Notes: generated from the letters alone by a model not told the origin. A stretch of 12,408 nt of DNA from an uncultured Bacilli bacterium (GCA_905236535.1 CAJOQN010000011.1:1-12408); one strand, 5' to 3'. Shown: positions 1 to 6,489, counted from the first letter of the stretch. Numbers and translations: made by a program.

Positions 1-16
1 AACAATAATTTATTTA

Positions 17-45
17 TTGAAATAAAATTGACGTAGTGATAATAT
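17..45 (+). promoter_or_regulatory. Putative promoter of the thioredoxin-like gene
   Basis: A TTGAAA -35-like hexamer (17-22) lies 17 bases before TAATAT (40-45), which carries an extended -10 TG dinucleotide at 37-38. A competing -35-like TTGACG (28-33) has no well-spaced -10. The choice is by eye in AT-rich DNA and is uncertain. Confidence 0.4.
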
Positions 46-79
46 TATAACGCTATATGTAAATATAGGAGGTACTTTT

Positions 80-928
80 ATGGTCGTATTAAGAGCAATC
101 GGACGTTTCTTTGCAAAGATTGGACGTTGGATAAGAGATACCGCATGGGTTCAACCATTGTTAATCGTCGGTGGTATCTTCGCTATCATCTTCTCCATCC
201 CTTATATCACTAAGTGGGTTGGCAGTTGGTTCACTGATAATTCTGTTGCTTATGTTAAGTTCTATTCTAAATATCAACTCTCTGTTGATGGCTGTGATAA
301 GAAAGAAAGCAAAGCTGATGGCTTATTGACATATCTCGAGCACATTAAAGATGGCTCAGCAACCGATAAAGAAAAGAAACAATATGGTGAAAAATTCTTT
401 ATCGCCTTTGTCCAAGAAGGTTGTTCCGGATGTGAAAGCAACTATGGTGGATTTGAATATTTATCCAAAAACTACACCATCAAAAACAGTGATTCACAAT
501 TCTATTTAGGAGATAACGCTTTCAAAATTCATTCCATTTTCTGCGATGAAACCGATAGTGATATCGAATATGACGGAAATATCTTTGATCACTACATCTT
601 TGAAAACCATCTTCAAATTTTTGAAACTGCTTGTGAAAAAGCTACCGATGAATATAACTATAACTACCTCGTCAACAAAGGTGGAAAGGGTTCTGATTAT
701 TACAAGTCCGCTGAAAAGTTAGCAGATGAAATCCAAACTCCAACTGTCTTCCTCATTGATGCCACTACTCCAGAATATGCTGCGGATTATGGCATTAGAG
801 AAATCCTCTTCAGTTATGAAGCTAAGAGTGACACCGCCACTAAGAATACCAATGAATATTCTCGTGCCTTAACACTCGTTGATGCCTGGAATGGCACTGG
901 TATCTTCTCTGAAGAATACACAAAATAA
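80..928 (+). CDS. Membrane-anchored thioredoxin-like protein with CxxC motif (hypothetical)
   Basis: I do not recognise a named family for this 282-residue protein. Residues 1-20 are basic (R5, R9, K13, R16, R19) and precede one hydrophobic segment at about 25-42. By the positive-inside rule the remaining ~240 residues should lie outside the membrane; no lipobox is seen. Strand-like FFIAFVQEG leads into CSGC (C115, C118). A later TPTVFLID segment (P221) resembles the cis-proline strand that faces the CxxC site in thioredoxin folds. Further cysteines are C72, C155 and C185. I infer an extracytoplasmic thiol-disulfide or thioredoxin-like function, but the long insertion between CxxC and the cis-Pro segment is unusual. 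The start is supported by a strong AGGAGG at 67-72, 7 bases before ATG. Codons ending in C (ATC, TTC, CTC, GTC) look commoner than in neighbouring genes, which could mean high expression or a different origin. The gene has its own promoter region and terminator, so it is probably monocistronic. Confidence 0.75.
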   Translation: MVVLRAIGRFFAKIGRWIRDTAWVQPLLIVGGIFAIIFSIPYITKWVGSWFTDNSVAYVKFYSKYQLSVDGCDKKESKADGLLTYLEHIKDGSATDKEKKQYGEKFFIAFVQEGCSGCESNYGGFEYLSKNYTIKNSDSQFYLGDNAFKIHSIFCDETDSDIEYDGNIFDHYIFENHLQIFETACEKATDEYNYNYLVNKGGKGSDYYKSAEKLADEIQTPTVFLIDATTPEYAADYGIREILFSYEAKSDTATKNTNEYSRALTLVDAWNGTGIFSEEYTK

Positions 929-944
929 TTATCTATGATAATTT

Positions 945-970
945 AAAAATCTCGGTTTCCCGAGATTTTT
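945..970. terminator. Bidirectional intrinsic terminator between convergent genes
   Basis: A perfect 11-bp stem (945-955 with 960-970) encloses the 4-base loop TTTC. The GC core is CTCGG/CCGAG, flanked by an A-run on the left and a T-run on the right, so both strands give a hairpin followed by U residues. It directly abuts the coaD stop codon at 971-973 and lies 16 bases after the thioredoxin-like gene. Confidence 0.9.
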
Positions 971-1438
971 TTATAACCTTTTGCTGACTGCTTTAGGAAC
1001 TAAAGAAGAGACATCCGCTCCATTATCGTGAAGTTCCATAATCATGCTAGAAGAGATATAAGAGGTAGAAATCTTTGACATAAAGAAGACCATATCGACA
1101 CTAGGATCTGCAATCTCATTCGCAGAGGCAAGTTGGAATTCATATTCGAAGTCCGTGACCGCTCTTAGACCTCTGATAAGATGGGGAGCGTTATGCTTTT
1201 TCGCATATTCAACAGTTAAACCATCCCAGACATCCACTTCGGTATTTTCAATCCCCAGTTCTAAAAGTGATTCTTCAATCATTTCTTTTCTTTCTTTAGG
1301 AGTGAAACGAGATTTCTTATTAGGGTTAGAGGATACTAAAACGATAACTTTATCAAAGACCGATAATGCTCTTTTAAGGATATCGAGATGTCCGTTGGTA
1401 ATAGGATCAAAACTGCCTGGATAAACTGCTATTTTCAT
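971..1438 (-). CDS. coaD: Phosphopantetheine adenylyltransferase (coenzyme A biosynthesis)
   Basis: CoaD transfers AMP from ATP to 4'-phosphopantetheine, making dephospho-CoA in the cytoplasm. The 155-residue protein is of normal family length. It opens with the nucleotidyltransferase signature YPGSFDPITNGH (TNGH at 14-17), has the RGLR substrate-binding segment at 89-92, and ends with the ISSS motif at 128-131. In that last motif the usual basic residue (ISSSxVK/RE) is Met134, a mild deviation. I chose the ATG at 1438 rather than 1450. It begins the conserved KIAVYPGSF strand and has GGAG 6 bases upstream, while the 1450 start would put that Shine-Dalgarno site inside the gene. It is the last gene of ylbF-rsmD-coaD, 2 bases after the rsmD stop, and ends against the shared terminator. 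Confidence 0.95.
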   Translation of the reverse strand: MKIAVYPGSFDPITNGHLDILKRALSVFDKVIVLVSSNPNKKSRFTPKERKEMIEESLLELGIENTEVDVWDGLTVEYAKKHNAPHLIRGLRAVTDFEYEFQLASANEIADPSVDMVFFMSKISTSYISSSMIMELHDNGADVSSLVPKAVSKRL

Positions 1439-1440
1439 TT

Positions 1441-1980
1441 TTATCTCCATAAATAGGTGACATATATTTCACCATAATGTGTGGTTTTAGATTTAGAGAA
1501 TTTTTCTAAATTAAAGGAAAGAATCTTGTTGCTTTCCACGATGATTATACCATGAGAGGAAAGAATTTCATTATCAAGAATCAAATCAATAACTTCATTA
1601 TATGATGTAAAAGCGTAAGGCGGATCAAGATAGATAATATCAAAAACATCTCCTCTTTCTTTGAACAATTTTAAGGCATCGACATCATTTAAATAAAAAA
1701 TATCGTGCTTTTCACTTATATTTAAATTTTTAATATTGCTTTTAATCGCGGTAATTGAAACTTGGGAATTATCAACGAAAGAAACATAACTCGCATTTCT
1801 AGAGATAGCCTCTAAGCCCATAGCCCCAGAACCACTATAAAGATCTAAAAAGGAGAGCCCACTCAAATCACCTAAGGAGGAAAAGATGGCTTCTCTAATT
1901 CGATCTTTTGTCGGTTTTATCGAATCCAAAAGAGAAACAAAGATTTTTCGATGACGGTATTTCCCAGCGATAATTCTCAT
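1441..1980 (-). CDS. rsmD: 16S rRNA (guanine966-N2)-methyltransferase RsmD
   Basis: RsmD methylates N2 of G966 (E. coli numbering) of 16S rRNA with S-adenosylmethionine. The 179-residue protein starts MRIIAGKYRHRK, typical of the family. It has KPTKDRIREAIF at 22-33, the SAM-binding loop DLYSGSGAMG at 46-55, and the catalytic DPPY at 119-122. I chose the ATG at 1980. It overlaps the ylbF TGA stop as ATGA, the classic coupled arrangement, and begins exactly at the conserved N-terminus; an ATG at 1995 would add five residues and overlap ylbF more. Its Bacillus counterpart is ylbH, next to coaD (ylbI), so the gene order supports the call. Confidence 0.94.
   Translation of the reverse strand: MRIIAGKYRHRKIFVSLLDSIKPTKDRIREAIFSSLGDLSGLSFLDLYSGSGAMGLEAISRNASYVSFVDNSQVSITAIKSNIKNLNISEKHDIFYLNDVDALKLFKERGDVFDIIYLDPPYAFTSYNEVIDLILDNEILSSHGIIIVESNKILSFNLEKFSKSKTTHYGEIYVTYLWR
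1445..1448 (-). promoter_or_regulatory. Ribosome binding site that decides the coaD start
   Basis: GGAG on the minus strand lies 6 bases before the ATG at 1438. It sits just before the rsmD stop codon, suggesting translational coupling and favouring the 1438 start. Confidence 0.75.
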
Positions 1981-2339
1981 CTCTTTTTCGGACATAGATC
2001 AGCCTCATAATCCTTAAATAATATATTATTAATATCTTCATATAGAAGACGAACGATTTGATATTTTTTTAAATAATCCTTAACCACTTCCAGAGATTCA
2101 AATTCCTTTTTAGCTAAATATAATTCCTTTTTTGCGTTTTTAACTTCTTCACTATCGTCTTTAAAAAGGCGGACCATTTCATTATATTTATCGTTGGCTA
2201 AATCCTTTTTATAACAAAGCTTCATCGCCTCATCATCTTTTTCCATTTTCTTTTCAGAGTCATCTAAAGAGAGAATTCTTTCATCATTTAAGAGAGATTC
2301 TCTAAGGGCGTAAGCTTTTGCTAAAGTTAATTCAGTCAT
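1977..2339 (-). CDS. ylbF: YlbF-family regulator of RNase Y-dependent RNA processing
   Basis: The protein is 120 residues, almost wholly helical, highly charged, and without membrane segments. A helical hairpin is suggested at about 3-60 and 63-110. Length, composition and position upstream of rsmD-coaD match YlbF of the Com_YlbF/YmcA family. In Bacillus subtilis YlbF works with YmcA and YaaT to direct RNase Y maturation of certain mRNAs and affects competence, sporulation and biofilm formation. B. subtilis YlbF is longer (about 149 residues as I recall) and cysteine-rich near its end. Here only C42 and C116 remain, so iron-sulfur binding by this protein alone looks unlikely. ATG 2339 is preferred over 2354 because a TATAAT lies at 2351-2346, leaving no room for an upstream start in the transcript. 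No Shine-Dalgarno site is seen. Family assignment rests partly on gene order. Confidence 0.78.
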   Translation of the reverse strand: MTELTLAKAYALRESLLNDERILSLDDSEKKMEKDDEAMKLCYKKDLANDKYNEMVRLFKDDSEEVKNAKKELYLAKKEFESLEVVKDYLKKYQIVRLLYEDINNILFKDYEADLCPKKR

Positions 2340-2345
2340 ATTGAA

Positions 2346-2351
2346 ATTATA
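2346..2351 (-). promoter_or_regulatory. -10 element for ylbF-rsmD-coaD, probable leaderless start
   Basis: A perfect TATAAT on the minus strand ends 6 bases before the ylbF ATG (2339), placing the expected transcription start at or next to the A of the ATG. No convincing -35 box is visible. Confidence 0.45.
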
Positions 2352-2376
2352 CAACTTTCAAATAAATTTGAAATAT

Positions 2377-2382
2377 GATAAT
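2377..2382 (+). promoter_or_regulatory. -10 element for def, possible leaderless start
   Basis: GATAAT ends 9 bases before the ATG at 2392, so transcription would begin about 2 bases before the start codon. No Shine-Dalgarno sequence is present and no good -35 is seen. It shares a ~50-bp divergent spacer with the ylbF promoter. Confidence 0.35.
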
Positions 2383-2391
2383 ATGATTTTT

Positions 2392-2934
2392 ATGAAATTG
2401 AAAATTATTAAAGACAGTAATCCAGTGATGAGAAAAAGGTCTCTTGAGGTTGAGCTTCCTCTTTCAGAACAAGATAAGCAAACTCTTGACGATATGCTTG
2501 AATATCTCAAATTATCACAAGATGAAGAATACGCAAAAAAGCATAATATACGCGCTGGTGTGGGCCTGTCCGCAATACAAATTAATATATTAAAAAGGAT
2601 GTTCGTCGTTTATCTTAAAGGAGAAGAAGGCGAAATTATCTATCAATTAGTGAACCCAAAAATCGTTGAATCTTCCTTAAGATTATGCGCTTTAAGTAAT
2701 GGGGAAGGCTGCTTAAGCGTTGATAAAGATCATATCGGTTTAGTCCATCGTAATTATAAAATTAAGATGAAAGCATTTGATGCCTACACCAACGAAGAAG
2801 TTGTTATCAAAGCAGAAGGTTATCTTGCTATTGTCTTACAACATGAATACGATCATCTAAATGGAATGTTCTATTACGATAGAATCGATAAAAAAGATCC
2901 AAATAGACAAAAAATGAATGAAGTTATTATCTAA
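2392..2934 (+). CDS. def: Peptide deformylase
   Basis: Peptide deformylase removes the N-formyl group from nascent proteins, using a metal (usually Fe2+). All three family motifs are visible in this 180-residue protein: motif 1 GVGLSAIQI (56-64; the common form is GxGLAAxQ), motif 2 EGCLSV (105-110) and motif 3 HEYDH (151-155). C107, H151 and H155 are the expected metal ligands and E152 the catalytic base. The insertion between the N-terminal helix and motif 1, and the length, fit type 2 (Gram-positive) enzymes. The start at 2392 begins the conserved MKLKIIKDSNPVMRKRS; ATG 2383 adds only three residues, and an upstream TTG at 2341 would overlap the divergent ylbF promoter. def near rnjA is also seen in Bacillus. 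No strong terminator follows; 2963-2978 has only an AT hairpin. Confidence 0.95.
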   Translation: MKLKIIKDSNPVMRKRSLEVELPLSEQDKQTLDDMLEYLKLSQDEEYAKKHNIRAGVGLSAIQINILKRMFVVYLKGEEGEIIYQLVNPKIVESSLRLCALSNGEGCLSVDKDHIGLVHRNYKIKMKAFDAYTNEEVVIKAEGYLAIVLQHEYDHLNGMFYYDRIDKKDPNRQKMNEVII

Positions 2935-3009
2935 TAATTTCATTTTTTTGTTTAATTTAATTTTTTATTTTAATAAAATATAAGCAACTACTAGATATAG
3001 TAATGTTTT

Positions 3010-3030
3010 GAGGTTTATATGGAAAAAGGG
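3010..3030 (+). promoter_or_regulatory. Two ribosome binding sites for alternative rnjA starts
   Basis: GAGG (3010-3013) lies 5 bases before ATG 3019, and AAGGG (3026-3030) lies 6 bases before the in-frame ATG at 3037. Both are well spaced, so the start is undecided between products of 556 and 550 residues. Confidence 0.6.
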
Positions 3031-4689
3031 ATTTCTATGCCTATCTCTATTTATGCATTAGGCGGTCTTGGCGAAGTTGGCAAGAACACCTATTGTTTAG
3101 AAAATGATAGAACAATCATTATTATTGACGCTGGGGTAAGATTTCCTGGGATAGAATATCCGGGAATTGATTCAATTATTCCAGATTACACACACCTTAA
3201 GAACAATCGTAATAAAATTAAGGCCCTTTTCATAACCCATGGACATGAAGACCACATTGGAGCGATTCCATACCTTTTACAAAACATAAATATCCCGGTC
3301 ATATACGCTCCAAAACTCGCAGCCTCTTTAATTAAATTAAAATTGGAAGATAATAAGATATTCACCAAAACGAACATTGTCGAATACGATGAAAATAGTG
3401 AATTTTATATTGATTCCTTCCTTGTGAAATTCTTTAGAGTGACTCATTCAATTCCAGATTCATTTGGTATTTGCATCGACACTCCAGAAGGAAGAATTGT
3501 CACAACAGGTGACTACAAAGTAGACTTAACCCCAATTGGACCTGATTTTGAAATTTCCAAACTAGTTGAATGGGGCGAACAAGGAATTGATTTATTGCTC
3601 GCCGATAGCACAAATGCTGAAATTGAAGGATATACACCAAGTGAAAAAAATGTTTTAGCCTCCATTAAAGAAATTTTTGATTCTGTCAAAGGCCGTATTA
3701 TCATTGCCACCTTTGCTTCTAACATATCAAGAATCCAACAAATATGCGAAGTTGCGGTCGCTCATAAAAGAAAAATAGCTATCGTTGGAAGAAGCATGGA
3801 AAAAGCTGTAGAGATTTCACGTGGCTTTGGTTATATCAGAGTTCCTGATGAATCAATTATTCAAACCGAAGATATTAAATTATATAAACCAGGAGAAATA
3901 TTAATTCTATGCACCGGCTCACAAGGTGAGGAAATGGCCGCTTTAACAAGAATTGCGGGTGGAGGTCATAAAGATATTTCAATTATGCCTGGTGACACAG
4001 TGGTTTTCTCTAGCAGTGCGATTCCTGGAAATGGCCTGATGATTCGTCGTGTTGTCAATTTATTGACAAGGTCAGGGGCTGATGTCATCACTAAATCAAT
4101 CTTAAATGAAATTCATTCTTCCGGACATGCTTCAAGTCAAGAAATGCGTTTGATGTTAAAACTCACGAAGCCAAAATATTTCATGCCCGCGCATGGAGAA
4201 TATCGAATGCTCAGAATCCAAGCCGAGATGGCTCAACAACTAGGTATTCCAGAAGAAAATTGCTTTATTTTAGATAATGGAGACACTCTTATCTTAAGCA
4301 AACATAAAGTTAAAAGAGGATATCCGGTTGAACACGGAAATATTTATATTGATGGCAAAGATATCAATGGATTAGCCCCAACCGTTATGGCGGATCGTCG
4401 CATTTTAATCCAAGATGGAATGCTAGCGATTGCCATATCTATTGATACCGAAGAAAACAAACTTCTAATGCCACCAATTCTTTATACACGTGGTTTAATC
4501 AATCAAGGCAATAAAGGAACATTAAATAAATGCCAAGAATTGGTTCAAATTAAAGTTCAAGATGCGTTATACGGAAAACTTAATTATTCTGATTTAAAAA
4601 ACATTATCAAGAACACCGCTGCCGAATTTATTTATAAAACTACTCGTAGACACCCAATGATTATTCCAATTATTATGTCAAAAAATTAA
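3019..4689 (+). CDS. rnjA: Ribonuclease J (5'-3' exonuclease/endonuclease)
   Basis: RNase J is a metallo-beta-lactamase/beta-CASP ribonuclease for mRNA decay and rRNA maturation in Gram-positive bacteria. The metal-binding HGHEDH is at 74-79, with further ligands at H143, D165 (TGDYKVD) and H392 (PAHGEY). Beta-CASP features are DSTN (196-199), GRSM (257-260) and HSSGHAS (366-372). The C-terminal ~110 residues form the usual dimerisation extension. At 556 residues it matches B. subtilis RNase J1 (about 555), and its place beside def supports rnjA over rnjB, though the paralogue cannot be proved from one copy. TATAGT (2996-3001) may be its -10, with a leader of about ten bases containing GAGG. 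maf starts 1 base after its stop, so the two are probably co-transcribed. Two starts are possible (3019, 3037). Confidence 0.95.
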   Translation: MEKGISMPISIYALGGLGEVGKNTYCLENDRTIIIIDAGVRFPGIEYPGIDSIIPDYTHLKNNRNKIKALFITHGHEDHIGAIPYLLQNINIPVIYAPKLAASLIKLKLEDNKIFTKTNIVEYDENSEFYIDSFLVKFFRVTHSIPDSFGICIDTPEGRIVTTGDYKVDLTPIGPDFEISKLVEWGEQGIDLLLADSTNAEIEGYTPSEKNVLASIKEIFDSVKGRIIIATFASNISRIQQICEVAVAHKRKIAIVGRSMEKAVEISRGFGYIRVPDESIIQTEDIKLYKPGEILILCTGSQGEEMAALTRIAGGGHKDISIMPGDTVVFSSSAIPGNGLMIRRVVNLLTRSGADVITKSILNEIHSSGHASSQEMRLMLKLTKPKYFMPAHGEYRMLRIQAEMAQQLGIPEENCFILDNGDTLILSKHKVKRGYPVEHGNIYIDGKDINGLAPTVMADRRILIQDGMLAIAISIDTEENKLLMPPILYTRGLINQGNKGTLNKCQELVQIKVQDALYGKLNYSDLKNIIKNTAAEFIYKTTRRHPMIIPIIMSKN

Positions 4690-4690
4690 T

Positions 4691-5257
4691 ATGATAGTTT
4701 TAGCCTCAAAATCACCAAGAAGAAGAGAAATGATGAATAGAATTTCATCTTCTTTTTTAACCTATGCACCTGAAATTGATGAAAAGGCTTCATACATTTT
4801 TAAATCCCCAAATCAAATAGTTATTGATATTGCTAAAAGAAAAGGTTTTGCATCTTTAAATAAATATCCTAATGACATTATTATTGCCGCGGACACAATT
4901 GTGGTCTTAAAGGATCAAATATTAGGCAAACCAAAAGACAAAAATGATGCCAAAAGAATATTAAAATTGTTAAGTGACAAAGAACATATGGTCATAACTG
5001 CCTATGTCATCTTATCTAAGAATAAACTTATGATTAATGAAGTCACTTCCTATGTCCAAATGAACAATTTAGATGATCAATTTATTGAAAAATATATTGA
5101 ATCTGGTTCCCCGCTTGATAAAGCAGGAGCGTATGGTATCCAAGATAATTCAAAGTTCCCTATTGTTCGAAGTTATGCCGGTTCGTTTGACAATATTAAA
5201 GGGTTCCCAGTCTTAGAAATAAAAAGAGATTTAGAATTATTTATCAATGAAAAATAG
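4691..5257 (+). CDS. maf: Maf-type nucleoside triphosphate pyrophosphatase
   Basis: Maf proteins hydrolyse non-canonical or modified nucleoside triphosphates (dTTP/UTP-type in the YhdE group) to monophosphates and pyrophosphate. Overproduction blocks septum formation in Bacillus. The 188-residue protein has the full set of family motifs: SKSPRRRE (6-13), AADTIVV with D68 (66-72), GKPKD (79-83), DKAGAYGIQ (143-151) and GSFDNIKGFPV (164-174). Length is normal. The ATG follows the rnjA stop after a single base and has no Shine-Dalgarno site, so translation is probably coupled to rnjA. The last codons form the left arm of the shared terminator at 5250-5277. Substrate preference cannot be read from the sequence alone. 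Confidence 0.93.
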   Translation: MIVLASKSPRRREMMNRISSSFLTYAPEIDEKASYIFKSPNQIVIDIAKRKGFASLNKYPNDIIIAADTIVVLKDQILGKPKDKNDAKRILKLLSDKEHMVITAYVILSKNKLMINEVTSYVQMNNLDDQFIEKYIESGSPLDKAGAYGIQDNSKFPIVRSYAGSFDNIKGFPVLEIKRDLELFINEK

Positions 5258-5277
5258 CGGTTTTTGCCGCTATTTTT
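5250..5277. terminator. Bidirectional terminator overlapping the ends of maf and the EIIB-like gene
   Basis: An 11-bp perfect stem (5250-5260 with 5267-5277) with core AGCGG/CCGCT has A5 on the left arm and T5 on the right, and a 6-base loop. It works on paper in both directions. The maf stop (5255-5257) lies in the left arm and the EIIB-like stop (5272-5270) in the right arm. Confidence 0.88.
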
Positions 5278-5617
5278 GAATTATTTCTAAGATTTGTTGG
5301 GCTTTGTTTTCAATAACAATAATGTATTTATCGCTCATCTTAATGATTGATGAAGCGCCAAGTTTTTTTAAAGCTTCTTGATCCAAGAGTGATTCATTAT
5401 TTAATTTAACGCTCAATCGTGAGCCGACCGCGGAGGCATCAAGGATATTTTCCTTACTGCCAAAAGCGATGAGCCATTCATCAGATTCAACATTAATATA
5501 ATTATTATCTTTTAATGTTTTATTTTTCTTTTTAAATACAAAGATTAAAACAATAGTGAGAGCGATTAGAATCAAAACTCCAACAGCAATCCATATACCA
5601 TAATTCTTTAAGAACAT
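5270..5617 (-). CDS. Membrane-anchored degenerate PTS EIIB-like domain protein
   Basis: The 115-residue protein has one N-terminal membrane segment (about 9-28), a lysine-rich linker (29-36, so probably a cytoplasmic C-terminus), and a domain at about 46-113 resembling the glucose-type PTS EIIB fold. Its WLIAFGSKENILDA aligns with the family's GGxxNI segment, and SRLSVKL with the TRLR strand. The phosphorylated Cys expected two residues before the Thr of TRLR is Val64, and the domain has no Cys at all. It therefore cannot carry phosphate as a normal EIIB does; a sensing or scaffold role is inference. It follows nadK closely, as I recall for MG129 after MG128 in Mycoplasma genitalium. I chose the start at 5617 because AGAGGA lies 7 bases upstream; ATG 5650, one base after the nadK stop, has no such site but could be coupled. 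Confidence 0.72.
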   Translation of the reverse strand: MFLKNYGIWIAVGVLILIALTIVLIFVFKKKNKTLKDNNYINVESDEWLIAFGSKENILDASAVGSRLSVKLNNESLLDQEALKKLGASSIIKMSDKYIIVIENKAQQILEIIQK

Positions 5618-5624
5618 ATTGATG

Positions 5625-5630
5625 TCCTCT
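5625..5630 (-). promoter_or_regulatory. Ribosome binding site that favours the short start of the EIIB-like gene
   Basis: AGAGGA on the minus strand is 7 bases before ATG 5617. It would be internal if translation began at 5650. Confidence 0.6.
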
Positions 5631-5651
5631 TTCATTTCAGATGTAATCATA

Positions 5652-6437
5652 TTAATCGATAAAACTCGCTTTAATCACATTAAATTTAAAATAATCTTTG
5701 GGTCTAATAATTGAAAGCCTCTTGTTTGAAAGTGAAATCTCAATTTCGGTAAAATCACCGATAGGAAATGTCTTGTTATCATAACCCACAACAACATTCT
5801 TAAAATCTCCTCTAAATAGGATTGAGGAATCTTTGGCTAAGATAAAAGACGAACCTAATGAACGATGAACGCTGCTTTGTATGGTCGCGATTTCTGTTAA
5901 CTCCATGATATCTATCGAACTGTCAACAACCGCACCACCTAAAGATTTATTATAAGCACTTGATCCAATCGAGGTCGCGACCATTAAACCATTACCATTG
6001 AAGTCTTCAAATTTTTGGCCATTTAAAAAGACCTCGGCTTCTAAGGTATGGAATGGATTTTCAATTCTAATTTCATTGACGGCGTGTAAAAGGGATTCTT
6101 CATCTTTATTTTTAAGATGCGCTTTAATTAAAAGGTGTTTCGTCACATTTTTTAATAATGAATCTAAATGATCAAAGACATAGGGAATATCTTCTTCTTG
6201 AAAATCATAGAAGTATCCTAGGTGCCCGGTCTTGATTCCAATAAAAGCAATATCATCGATTTTATCAAGATAATTATTCGCGGCTTTTAAAAAGGTTCCA
6301 TCACCACCGATAACGAAGACTACTTCAGGATTATCGTTATCAAAAATAAGGCCTTTTTCTTTTATAAAAGACAAAATTCTATCTTTGACCTTTTCTGATT
6401 TCTCATTAGATTTTGCGTATACACCAATTCTTCTCAT
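5652..6437 (-). CDS. nadK: NAD kinase
   Basis: NadK phosphorylates NAD to NADP with ATP or polyphosphate and is the only route to NADP. The 261-residue protein is of Gram-positive length. It shows the GGDGT motif (44-48) with catalytic D46, NE in the HAVNEIRIE segment (121-122), and the glycine-rich NAD-binding segment at about 148-168. That segment reads ATSIGSSAY where most homologues have STPTGSTAY, so the Pro and one Thr are replaced; the fold-defining glycines remain. The ATG at 6437 begins the conserved MRRIGVYAKS strand. No Shine-Dalgarno site precedes it. It forms a two-gene unit with the EIIB-like gene. The divergent CYTH gene is also a nadK neighbour in Bacillus (yjbK region), which supports the assignment. 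Confidence 0.94.
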   Translation of the reverse strand: MRRIGVYAKSNEKSEKVKDRILSFIKEKGLIFDNDNPEVVFVIGGDGTFLKAANNYLDKIDDIAFIGIKTGHLGYFYDFQEEDIPYVFDHLDSLLKNVTKHLLIKAHLKNKDEESLLHAVNEIRIENPFHTLEAEVFLNGQKFEDFNGNGLMVATSIGSSAYNKSLGGAVVDSSIDIMELTEIATIQSSVHRSLGSSFILAKDSSILFRGDFKNVVVGYDNKTFPIGDFTEIEISLSNKRLSIIRPKDYFKFNVIKASFID

Positions 6438-6455
6438 TTTGTATAAATACCAAAT

Positions 6456-6484
6456 TTAAGATATTATATCATATAGAGAATAAT
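6456..6484 (+). promoter_or_regulatory. Putative promoter of the CYTH gene, probable leaderless start
   Basis: TTAAGA (6456-6461), a 17-base spacer and AATAAT (6479-6484) end 5 bases before ATG 6490, so the transcript should begin at about the start codon. It overlaps the divergent nadK promoter, so the two may compete. Confidence 0.35.
6463..6471 (-). promoter_or_regulatory. Extended -10 promoter element for nadK
   Basis: TGATATAAT on the minus strand is a perfect extended -10. It lies 25 bases before the nadK ATG and predicts a leader of about 18 bases with no Shine-Dalgarno site. A weaker TGGTATTTA lies closer to the ATG and could give a leaderless transcript. Confidence 0.55.
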
Positions 6485-6489
6485 TTTAA

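Noticed and set aside
1155..1424. Plus-strand open frame of 89 codons inside coaD
   Set aside because: It is fully antisense to a strongly supported gene, has no ribosome binding site, and has no recognisable motif.
2341..2391. Longer peptide deformylase from a TTG at 2341
   Set aside because: The extra residues are not conserved and overlap the divergent ylbF promoter; the family N-terminus starts at 2392.
2963..2978. Terminator of def
   Set aside because: The hairpin is only A-T pairs with a 2-base loop; it is too weak to call.
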